In this document: in pieces, positions 38,333-49,800 of the stretch | Layout: the number at the start of each line of letters is the position of its first letter | Position numbering within the stretch: position 1 is the first letter of the stretch | Origin: Baylisascaris procyonis | Lineage: Eukaryota > Nematoda > Chromadorea > Rhabditida > Ascarididae | DNA length: 64,000 bases | Assembly (NCBI GenBank): GCA_037389465.1 | Contig: JAZARR010000153.1 | Coordinates: forward strand, 4,201,001-4,265,000 | Direction: 5' to 3' | Made by a program: the position numbers and the translations under genes | Notes under the pieces: model-generated | Told to the model about the DNA's origin: nothing | What the model saw: the letters and a program-made list of their open reading frames with translations, nothing else | Database searches by the model: none

Positions 38333-41300
38333 TCACAGATCACCGATAAACTCAGTGTTTGGATACTTCAAAGAAAGATCCCTCCACTGCACAATAATTG
38401 AGTCGGGAATACGCAAATAATAAAGTATAAGTGCTGATAATGATAAGCTCTTTACACGGCAAATACTTTCAATAAAAAATATACGCGTATCGCGTAAACG
38501 GAGAAGATCGAACATCGCGGCTGCAAAACACACAGGTATGCACGTACCTGGACCGTTACACAATAAAACATCCGGCCTGAAAGAAAGAAAATTGAATAAA
38601 AACAACCTTAAGAGTGAATATCTCTGCATAAAAAACATTCCACTCATACGTATTTCAGCAGCGTAATCGACGACAGTTTCAGGCACTCAAGGTTTACATA
38701 TGAATGCAAATTCCAATATATCTTCTAATGAGTCTCAGAACAAACAACTAAATTTCCGTTTTTTTCGCGATAAGTACGAATCATATAACATCAAAAAATA
38801 GCACATGGCAACTGTTGTTAAAGAAAACATCAAAGGATGCCTATAATAATTCAAAATGGAGCGCAAAATTACAAAACGACTCATCAAGCAAGACATGCAA
38901 TATGGGCACAAACCTTTCCTTCCACACCACTGCAAGGCTATGCATCAAAGCTCGAAGTGTGCTCAATACAGCAGTGAAGTAGCTCTGCATCACCTCACGA
39001 CTTCGTCCAATACGCACAACCGTAAATGAACCATCACCACGCGAACTCTCCAGGTCTAACACCTCAAATTTACTACTCTTCAACCCCATTCAATGTTAAA
39101 TGTGATCATTTAAACTGTACATTTATTCTTAGTTCTCACATCCTTTCAAGTTATAAAGCACACAAAAACGGAAAGGAAATCAACAAAAGTATTAATTCAC
39201 TGCTCGGCATTGCTAGAAAAATTTTCTTCCTGCCAATACCAAGTAAAAATGATGCGAAAAAAACATTAGCTTAAGCATTTTGGTTCTTAAATAGATCTGA
39301 CGCCCCTCATTCCCTTTCCCCACTGCACTCGAAATGGGAAGCCTGCTTCTCCCATCATCATGCGACCTCAGGAAATGAGCTAAGTCCTAGTCAGCAAATA
39401 TGTTCAACGTAAAATCATTATATATGAATAAATATTATTAGAAGCGATGCCTTGTTTTTGATTCTTGTATAGTAAACACTCTGGCTGGTAGAAGTGCGAA
39501 AAGCATTTCATGTCAGTCCCTTTAATGTACGTCCTTACTGAATACTTACGCGACTAAGTAATATAGCGTGTTGCCGTCTACCATATAAGACCCTCTGCAA
39601 ACACCATCCTACATACACTAACATATAGCGACAATCATCGGAGATCACCTTGAATGATCCCATTAGAGTTAATGTTTTAGCTTCCTCAGGTGCTGAGAGT
39701 TTAAGTCATTTTGAATGCTATAGTAGAGTCCAAATTACAACTCAAAAAACCATTCGGGGGAGTTATGCCTTAGAAGAGTTGGTTTTTATAAAAGTGAGAT
39801 TAGCGAAGCTACAGAAATGTACACAAAAGAACTTATCCTCTAGCCTTCATTTGAATGAACCTTTTCAAAGAAAAAGGAGTTTAAAAAATTTAAGAAAAAG
39901 GATGGAGGAGGGGGGGAGGAGAAAATTTGAAATAAAATTGCTTCACTTACTTTTCACGTTGTTTTTCTCCGAGTATTAATACTGTAGAAAAATATCAAGA
40001 AAATGTAACAATGGGAGGTAGTGGACTGTTCTCTTTCTATTCACCCCCTCCCCCTTTCCCCACATGCCTACACCATTAAGCGCAGTGCCAGCTCCACTGC
40101 TGAAATAGAATTTTCGGAATTTGCTTGGTGCATAATAAAAATATTTCTAGCACGCAACCTTCACTTAAGAAAATCCTTATGTTCAGCTACGGCAAATCTA
40201 TATACGGTACCTTTGTAAGCGACTTTGTTATTTTTCTTCATGTGTATTTTCCAAATCAAAAATCATAAAAGAATAATACGAAACATGCCAAAGTATACCT
40301 TTTTCTCGCTCAACGCATCCGTTTCTGCAATTATATATGTACGATAATTGTAGTGACTACCGAGTGCATCAACCAATGGTAGCATTTCAGTGGTATGACC
40401 TCCTACAAAAATATGAATAATAATTCAATTCTATTGAAATTTTATTGAACAACAAGAGGATCAACTACTTTTGCTACATTTTCTTAAATGAAGTTATTCT
40501 TTACGGTAGGGTGGGGTAAAGATTAAAAACATGCATATTTTGCAGTCAGAGGTGTGTTTACAGCTAACCATCAAGCCACAGAATAAATGAATCACAGTTC
40601 AAACCATGCAATCCCTAAAACCATAGAAGAACTAGAAAATTAATTAACGCAGAATTTATGAAGCAAGGAATTAGTTTAGCTATCATGTTTGCCTTTAAAT
40701 GATCGAAAATAGTTCGTATTCATCGCTTGTAGTGTATATATAAAAAGGTAAATTTTTCTTATTGTCTACAGATAACGGCGCTCTAGAAGTCACCCATCAT
40801 AAACACGTTAAACTTTAAAATGCGATTGCATCGCAAAACCCATCCCCCCACCCGCTCCTCCTTTGCTCTTACTACCTTATCTGACATTGCCGCAAACACC
40901 GATAGCCCTCAACGTGTCCAGATGAACGATCCCAACGAATAAAAACAGAAGAATCGCTCAGCAAATAAACCATTTCTGTGCATATGAATGATACTTTCAA
41001 GGTGACTGTTGCATTTCGAATGAACGAATTTGATCAACAATTACATCTTCGATGAATACACTCAATAAGCTGGTCAATTCCTCTCTCTCTCGTATCGTAG
41101 CAGATAGATAAGAGAATCTATCAAGTTGTATATTGTTATTGCCATCGTTGTTAAAATAGAAGTAGCGAAGACGGATGTCAAAGTGGCTGGCAACATATAT
41201 AGAATGTCGTTATATTTCAACTGCTACGATATCTCGCATAATGTTCATATTCATAAATTGTTCATAACTACTATGATGTTCATAAACAATTCACTTTTCC

Positions 41301-41904
41301 ATAATCCTAACGAGCCGGAACAAAAACCTTATTGTGAAATTAAACTAAAACAATTCTTTAGTTTCTTTCAATACCTTTAGCTCGCTATGAAATTGATGAA
41401 GGAAGATGAGATAACGGATATAGGGGATGTATGTGTTATATCCACCAAATTTCGCGACTCTACATTTAGAAATTTTTGAATTGAAATTGTCGGACAAATA
41501 GACACATACACACATACAGAGATAGACACAAACAACAACGTTATTTACTCTGCAAAAGTGTGTAAAAATGGAAGGATTTAGGTGGGCGCGTATACCGTGC
41601 AAAACTCAAATGCAACAGTCTTATACGTTGAGATCACCGAAATATAAAAATTGCCGTTTTCAAGACCTCTCAAGCGTCTTTAAGTTAGACAACAAGCGAA
41701 TGAAAAACGACCAGTTTTTTTTGTACTTGAAATAATGTTATTCTGCTACAGACCTGAGCCAATCACTATACAAACTCTCACAGAAGCACTCGAGCTCGGT
41801 GTTCGAGTTGAGGCCATTCGAGAATGTCGTCGCAGATAAAGCACCTCCAGAATACCAATGATAACAACCAACACCGACAGGAAATAAAATAGAACAACGA
41901 TCAT
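38333..41904 (-). CDS. alg-14: UDP-N-acetylglucosamine transferase subunit ALG14
   Basis: Four minus-strand exons join in phase: 41754-41904, 40299-40402, 38914-39077 and 38333-38576. They give 220 residues, close to the human protein. Junction phases are 1,0,2. ALG14 anchors ALG13 to the cytosolic face of the ER membrane; together they add the second GlcNAc to dolichol-PP-GlcNAc, an early step of N-glycan precursor assembly. Residues 2-23 form the N-terminal membrane anchor. Family motifs follow in order: VCIVIGSGGHTTEML (nucleotide-binding loop) at 44-58, RIGRSREVMQS in the third exon, DVLLCNGPGTCIPVC at 142-156, FIESICRV at 174-181 and SIIVQW near 200-204, with YPNTEFIGDL at the end. The ATG lies directly after ATTTTTAG-C, so trans-splicing or a 5' leader exon is likely. 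The first donor is GTCTGT, weaker than the others. The gene looks intact. Confidence 0.93.
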
Positions 41905-43807
41905 GCTAAAAATTTCACATCACAGTGGAACAACGATGAATAGTGAAAATCAATCACATTAGTATAGTATAGCCTACTGAAAAACTTTAACATTTGATCA
42001 ACATTTAGGCGGTGCATGCTCGAGGGCACGGGCTTGATGGGGAAGCAGAGATGACGACTCTGGGAGGTCATGTAATGCTTCTATCGGAAGGGGAGGGGGA
42101 TAGAAAGGTCATGCAATATTCCGTAAAAAGAAGCGCAGGATAATTTCGTAATCTAATTTTCCCGACATCAAATAAAGTGATTATGTATTTTCACGCATGA
42201 CGAAATTAACAAGTTGGAAGATTGCCAAGGAGGTTGACTAGACACATGTTCTGGCGTTGGTGCCAGCCGCACCCCGAAATGGTGATCTACTTCGGGTTGT
42301 TGTAATCGCGATCATTGGTAAAATTGCTACAATGAAGTACGCGACAATCCTCACAGTACAATCACGAGTTCTCACGGGATAAAAGCTGCTTATGAATAAT
42401 GCAGATACAACTGTCGATATCTGCCACGAACAATGCAAAACTCAATGATTTCAACAACAGCAAGTACGGTGAAACAGATGCCACTTTTGAAGTCACATAA
42501 GTGATCATCGGATTCGGTTCACATGTCTGTCTATCTGTCTGTCTGTCTGCACGACTGAAATCGTTTAAGCATTCAAATGGGAGAAGGGAATTTGTGAGCG
42601 TGCTGTGCCAATTGTTGCATTTTACAACAACTGCGTTCGTAACATTCCAGTATTGAAACAACCAACTGAATGTCAACGATACGAAAGCAATGGGAGGATG
42701 CAATAATTCATTCCAGCTTACCTGCAATTATGCTTGAAAGAGGTGGCACTAACCGAACAAAAAGAGGTGATTCTAATAGCAATCAACGAGTAGTGCAACA
42801 AACTTTGTTGTGCTCCGTAATCGATGCAACGATGCATCGGAAACTTTAACTGGAAGGAAGAGAGAGATGTACGCATATAAACTCTCATGTACAGAGCTGT
42901 CAAAACGGTGTGCTAAAGCATAAACTCTCAAATAACCATAAAATTAAATCCCGACTTGGTTTCATTATAAAATGAATCGGCAAAACACGCTGCTATAAGG
43001 CGAACGTGATGCAAAACTACCACGAAAAATAGTGCAAGGAATCTGAAACCATTAGAACAGCTCTATATTGAAATGAAATCAGTAGGAACGATGAAATTAT
43101 ACAAAAAGAAATGCGATCAACGCTGCGAAAAATCGGTTCAACAGTAGTGGCGTGGTCTGATGCTGTAAGGTCACCATCTACGAGGATTGTGAAACCTGAA
43201 GTTTGTCCATCATAACACTACAGGCTTCAGAAATGCGGTGTTTAGCATATTTGTGTTGCGTTTGTGTGTATTGAGCGTGGTCAGTATGCTTTATCGCTTT
43301 CATCTCATCTATCGTTGGCTGCTAGATCATTGATATTTTCTATTTATTCACCGCAATCCATTCCACTTTCTCTCTGTTTTCCATCAACTACGCTGTATAT
43401 TCTATGTTGAAATGATATTGCCGGTGTTTTCAGAAAGCATCTTTAGATACTTCTGGTGACAGGGCTATAAGGTAGTTGGGTGTTTAGCTGTGTTCTGACA
43501 AAAGCACCGGCAACAAAAATGTCCTTCCCGTTGTTTCATAAATTAAAAAAAAATTTTTTTTAGATAAAAAATGCATCACCCTCAGGTTAAATGCTGTATG
43601 GGTCACACGCTGCCCATCCCTCTTCTTCCACTCTCATTATCCTCCCATGCCTTTCATTTACCCTTCCCGTTGAAAAAATTGTCGGTTCGTTTACAGTCTC
43701 ATTATGGATCGACTCTGGGTACACTTTACTATGTTGAATTTACATAGTTTGTCAATGAAGGGTTTTATTTGCTGTTTGTCCACCGTCTGAGAGTTGTATC
43801 TCAAAGG
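41905..43807. promoter_or_regulatory. Divergent intergenic region between ALG14 and the unknown gene
   Basis: About 1.9 kb separates the two divergent start codons, so both promoters must lie here or overlap. A 128-base minus-strand segment (42722-42849) has a strong acceptor (CTTCCTTCCAG) and a strong donor (GTAAGC); see the separate entry. A TCTG microsatellite lies at about 42526-42549. I see no clear TATA box. Confidence 0.5.
42722..42849 (-). other. Candidate upstream exon of ALG14 (leader or N-terminal extension)
   Basis: The segment is bounded by good splice signals and is open in one frame throughout, ending in phase 2 with AG. Joined to the acceptor just before the ALG14 start, AG plus C forms a serine codon immediately followed by the ALG14 ATG. 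The segment is therefore in frame with ALG14. It could be a 5' untranslated exon or add up to about 40 residues starting at an internal methionine (MHRCIDYGAQQS). ALG14 family proteins do not need such an extension, so a leader exon is more likely. Confidence 0.4.
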
Positions 43808-46800
43808 ATGCCAAACGTAGTCGCTTTGGTGACATCGGTGAGCGATGGTCTGGCCTATCTGTTTACCATCGAGTTCGATTTGGAGCCCGTGTTAGATATG
43901 CGTATGAGGCATCCGAACGAACGTTTCCATGTCGGTGATTGGCTATATGGAGAGTTGAGCAAAGACGGAAGAAAAGCGCTGTTTATGGAACGCATCGTAC
44001 GAAGGCTTCCGACATCGGTCAGCGCTCAAGGCCGAGTTCAGGTTAGTACTATCGTCCACCACCTTCCCTCGTCACTTCCTCTACCATCAAACCATTAATA
44101 AACGTTGCCCACTGTGATGCCACGCCTGACTCAAAAACCGATCGTCATTGCCTCAGGCAGAGAGAGGAAAAAAGGATGAACGGAAAAGAAAGTAATCCGA
44201 CTAAACTTGGGCACTCATTACTAGACCAGTTGTAATATTGTCCCATATTCGATTAGAACAATAAACGGAAGTACATAGTTGAATCCGCTTCAATCCAAAC
44301 ATTTATGCAGTACAAAAAATGTTAGGATATGGGGAGGAGGGATATCGTTGACAGCCGAGTCTGACTAATGCATTTGCTGAGGAATTGTAAAGTGCAGCTA
44401 ATCACTTAATGTGCATTGAATCATTGAATAAAATTGAATTGTTTTTCATTTCAGCTCTTCCTTTTATTTTGCAATTGCTCACCGGTGATGGTGATCGTCA
44501 ATTCCCTCGCTCAATCCCGCTTAATGACTAATTTTTTTCAAATATTTGCGCTCCACCCAAGGATGAGACTGTCATTAGCTTCTGAAGGTGCGACTTCCTT
44601 TTCACTTGGTAAGTTTCATTGTATTTCAGTTGCAATCAGTGGTCATCTTCGCACCATCTGGAACTTCAGAAAACGGCAGAAATGACTTTCAACCGCATTC
44701 CGCCTGTTGGTCTCCAAATGTTGGTCGTGTTGGCTGTCCTCCGAACTTCACGCCTCCTACAGCGAATGTCGCTTACAAGGCATGGATTGTCTAGTAAGTA
44801 GTTCTGAAGGCTGTGGTCTTGAAAGAGTTCTATTACATCATAAAATGATTGTTTTACTTGGCCAAGGGATTACTTTAGTGGTTGTTTTATCTGGTCAAGG
44901 AACTGCTTTATATAACGAAGAAATTGTTCCCCTGCTCTCCACAATCCTTTAAACAAACCAAGAGCATTAGCTGCAGAAATGCCAAACGAGACCGACCAAA
45001 CGTCATAGCGAAAATGGAGGTGATTGTCGTGCATTGCAGAGGGCTATATGTTTGGCGAGACCAACATTTATAAGCTACTATAGTTGTGGGCTGATTGATG
45101 AAGTGTTGTTACTGCGCTCATCGTCCAAATCTAATGCTTTCGCTGAAACGTCATATAGTATAATTGGAGGGATGATAACAACCTTGAGTGCAGCCTTACT
45201 AGAAGTTTCATTGTACAGTAAGTTATGAATTACTGTGAAATGCAAACACCAACTCTTACTGTAATTATCCCTAATTGTTACCATGACCACTTATTCGTTC
45301 TGTAAATTCATTACTTCTTTTATGGTAAGATACTTTTTGAGCAAAGCTTTGCCCGCGGGATGAACTGTTCGTTAACCATGAATGTTCCGTGAATGATTTG
45401 ACAAAAAAAGAAGATTATGGCTAAAGGATACTGATATCTTAGTAGTAAAGGTAAACTCGAAAATGAATAGTGTTCCGAAATGAACAGCTGACTGAAATCC
45501 ACAATTGCAGTGCATCGCCAGATGATGCAAACGCATTGAATGTAAAATGGATGATTATGGAGCGTGACCTGCAGATCTCTGATATCCAAAGTGATGTCGA
45601 TGAAGCAGTACGTTGGATGTTTCTAATGTTTCAACAAATTGAGATTCTCGTCACTCTTATTTGAGGAAAAGTTTTATACTACAGAGCTGTGCTAACTCTT
45701 CCATACCTTTTCGCAATAATATTTTCATTTTATTCAGTGTTTTTTTTTTTTTTTAATTAGAAATCATTTCATCTTCTGGGATTTGATGTCGATGTGATGT
45801 CGATGTTAAAACCTCTCTTCATTGATGAATAATCTTTGTGGAAGTTTTACTCGAACTTCTAAACTCAATAAATTCTTTGAGGAACATTCCCTCAAAGCTG
45901 TTCTTCAATTGAAAAGACTTCTTATCAACAAATAAAATGACATTAAGGTAGCATATTTATTCGCATTATTTAATTATTATCGGTTTTGTAATATCATAAA
46001 TGTTTTGCACTATGAAACTTAGCAATATTGATTCTTAACGAGAGTTAAATATAGGTATTATGTTTTGCATTTGTTTATCATATCAGCTTTGCAAATTTAT
46101 TTCTTACTGCATTACAATTTATAATAATCAAAAATTACAATTCAATGCAAAGAATATAATTTTTTAATGTTTTTCTTTCTTTTCATCGAATTTTAAAATG
46201 TTTTATTCTTTGCTTCGTCTTTTTTTATTATCTCATTTCAGCCTTGGAATCGAAAGGTGGAAATATCCGATTCAAAACTTATTAACGTAAGGATTTCTGA
46301 TCTTTCTGAAGTGTTAATATCGCTTCAACTGATAATTATTATCACTGAAATATTATGAGTACAAATAGCCACTACCTTTAGAAGAGCAATTGTTGTTTAT
46401 TCTTCTATTTGTGTATAGCGATCATCTAAATAACTGATGGAGACTTGAGCTATGATGTTTATTTACATATGGGGAATGGATCGTTCAAAACGACGAAATG
46501 CGCTAGGTTAATAAAACTTCATATATATCTAATTGCAAAGTTGGTATGGGATTTCATACTTGGCTTCTGCTGAAGAAGCCATCAATCGTTTTCACGTCAC
46601 GGACAAGCTTTCTCTCGGCATCGAGATCGGAGACAAGATTTCATCAAAAATCTATAGCGCTGTATACCACTTGGATATCGTACTTAACATATTTTACTTC
46701 ACTAGACATTTAATTTTTCAGGTTATCACAAACACCTATCATGGATTGGTTGTAATGAAAAAGAGTGCAAATTGTATGCTGATCTTTTCGGAGTCATGTG

Positions 46801-49800
46801 GATTGGTTGCATGCCCATGTATGAGCACGTTGAAGCCTGGCTTGAGCGTATCGTTTCGTCTGAAACCAGCAGCTGAAGAATTGTGATTTTTAGTTTTATT
46901 TAAATGTTTCTATTGGGCTAATATTTGGAATATGATACGGTCGGAACTGGAATTGAACGCATCCGACGCCGTGGTTTTGAATTCTTTAAAAAAGGAATTA
47001 TTGAGATGCTTTTGCAAAAACCATTACAATACAACATTTATTTCTTTATTTATTTGCGGGCGAGGACTGTTTCAATTCGCAGCCGTATATATGTAGTCAT
47101 TAAAGGCCTGAAGTTTACAATTTCAACTGAGAAGTCAAAACACTCTAAATGTTGGTGGAGGGAGGGGGGGAAGGGAGGGAGGGAGGGAGGAGGAACGAGA
47201 TGGAATCTATTTAAGTATGACCTGTTATCTTTGTTGAAAGTGATGCGTTATTCCTCTGCTGTTCTTCCAAATTTTTTCATTCTTTGACTTCTCTAGCTCT
47301 CGATCGATATACACGGCTGTCACAGTTGCTTTGAGGCAACCTAAAGCAATAACCCTTAGCTTATACCGATGGAATTTAGTTGTTTGCTAAGAGAGCGCAT
47401 TTCTTAGCGTATTTGTTATAAAATGTTTTTCAGTGGACGAAAATGGAAACAGTGATGTGTATTTTACATGCCTATTGTATAATTAGACAAATTAATTAGC
47501 GATAGTCCATTTGGGTGCATTTCTTCGCCTTATTGTTCGACAAAATATTCATGCTTTTTCAGATTCAAGTTGACAGGTTGTCAATATGCGGCAGATGAGG
47601 TGGAAGTTGGCGTTCAAGTTTACTCTTTTATTCAACATCACGATGGGATTACGGTAAGTTATATCTCCGTTGATTTAACAGTATCCACTAAATTTGTTGG
47701 TATTTAACTGTTTCCCAACTTTCTTTGTTTTTTTTTTTTTGAATTTTTAGAATTTTTTTATTATTGACGGGTTTTCTTTTAAACTTTTCAGTTTTGTCGA
47801 TAAATTTTTCGATGAGTATTTAAGAAAAATTTGTGAACTAACTAAATTCACTATTGTTGCAGTAATGTTCTTCTCTTGCAGATTCGATGTAACAATCGCA
47901 TATTTCCAAAAATAGACGATAGAACTGGGAAGTTTTTTATAAAAATGGATTTAATTGGTGATATAGAGGATTCTAATAGGCTCATTATGACGAAAATGTT
48001 TTATCAGCAAGTTTCGTTTCGTGCGACATGGAATTATTCGAGACCAGAGATATGGACACTCACTGCTATTGATATGATCAACGTTGGCTTCAGTTATATT
48101 CGTTTTTCTCGGTTCATTGAGAAATTTTTATCAGTAAATGACGATATTTTATTCGATACATTTAGGATTGGGGTTTATTTATTTATTTATTGCGAGATTC
48201 ATTTTACAGTGCATTTGTGTGTTGGCAAAAATTTTAAAATTCCGTTAATTGATTTTTCTTTTGAATGCAGTCATTCATTTGCGATGATTATTCAAGTAGT
48301 TTCATTCGTCTAGACGGAAAGAAAACGGTTTATATCTTTGCTTATTAGACAACTCTCAGTGTTATCAAATGCATCAGTACCCGTGCCTATCGACAAGAGT
48401 ACTGTCGATTGACGCTTCTCTACGTCCCCCCTTTCCCTCTCCCTCTCTACTCCTTTCCATTACAAGATGCAAAAAAAAAACCTGAACGAGCACATTGAAA
48501 CACCGAATTCGAACCATCGTTCAAAATTCGGCGCGTAATACTTCTTCTCGCAATGATTTGTTATTGAAGCGGAAGTGGCATGCAATGCTAACCTCATTTA
48601 AAAAGAATGAGGGGTGCCGAGATGACTTATTTACATCCAAAATGTTTTCTAAACATAAGTCCTGAATATATCCTAGCATATTCATGTTCTCTCAATGTGT
48701 TGTTTAGATGACTTATTTAATATCTTCGCTTTAGCACCTTTTTATTCATCGTTGTCAGATGGGCCTTTGCCAAGGTGTTCTTTTGTTCTTTATCGTCTTT
48801 CACGAGTTTTTATTACCGATTATTACTTTCCTCTGAAGCAGATCGTTTATATAAGTCCATTATTTTTAGAAGGTTCCGTACGAGAAGTTCAAGGAAACGA
48901 ATTTCATTCTATCTGATGGAACTGAGGTATTGTGTTGAATAATTAATTACTTTAAAGTTTAACCCCAGATCTTCTGCCATTCCTCGTTGGATTTTTTTTT
49001 TCAGCCGGTCATCTGCATTCACTAAGAGATCATGAAAGGTAGGAATGTATATTGACCTCTTAGTAAGGAAATGAACGCGTATTCTGTATATTTTTTCTTA
49101 CTTATTTGTAATTTCGAGGAGCGGTTGGTGAAGTCAGCACAATGTAAGAGCACATATTGCGCCAGCTGCGTTGGCGCGCTTTCCCATTTATTCCAATGTC
49201 CTACTATATCTCATGTGTGTCAAACTTTCCATGCATTGTAGCTCACATTTATCAATTCGTTTCTTAATATTGTAGAAATTAATTAACGCAATCGGATTGG
49301 TATGCAGAATTATCGACGCTAATGGCTTTATGTTTGTGTGGACGTTGGGCGTGCAGCCGGATGTAATAATTAAGATGAAATAGTTAGTTTTTACGTTCAT
49401 TCTAAAAAATTTCTAATCCGGAAAATTGTTTTATGGATTGCATTGTGTCACTAATAAGACGAATCTAAGTCGTCTACATTGGAGCTCTTCTTTTTTTTCA
49501 AATCTGACAGCTGCAGCGATGCGCATCAAAATGCAAATTCCTAATGATTACCTGTTTTTGCTACTGATTGGTTTTACCTTGCTCTTCGGAAGTTAAACAC
49601 CTCTTGCGAATGTCTTCGGCTTTATCAACTCTCCAGGGTTGATAATGATGAACAGGCTGTGATTTGCTACTCAAAGTTGAATAATTCTACACGTTTCTCA
49701 TGAAGCATATTCTGAGTGAAACAAGTTGATGGCGATGCTTTCCAATTGTAACATAACAGAATCATTCATGGATGCATCCTTACGCTTCTTTATTCTGAAC

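Noticed and set aside
41752..41839. Plus-strand frame PEPITIQTLTEALELG with a TACAG acceptor, looking like a last exon
   Set aside because: It is the exact antisense of ALG14 exon 1, whose minus-strand reading fits the family.
44454..44608. Exon-like segment between exons 1 and 2 of the unknown gene, with TTTCAG and GTAAGT
   Set aside because: Including it shifts the next exon into a frame that stops early; direct joining of 44041 to 44630 keeps a long frame. It could still be an alternative exon.
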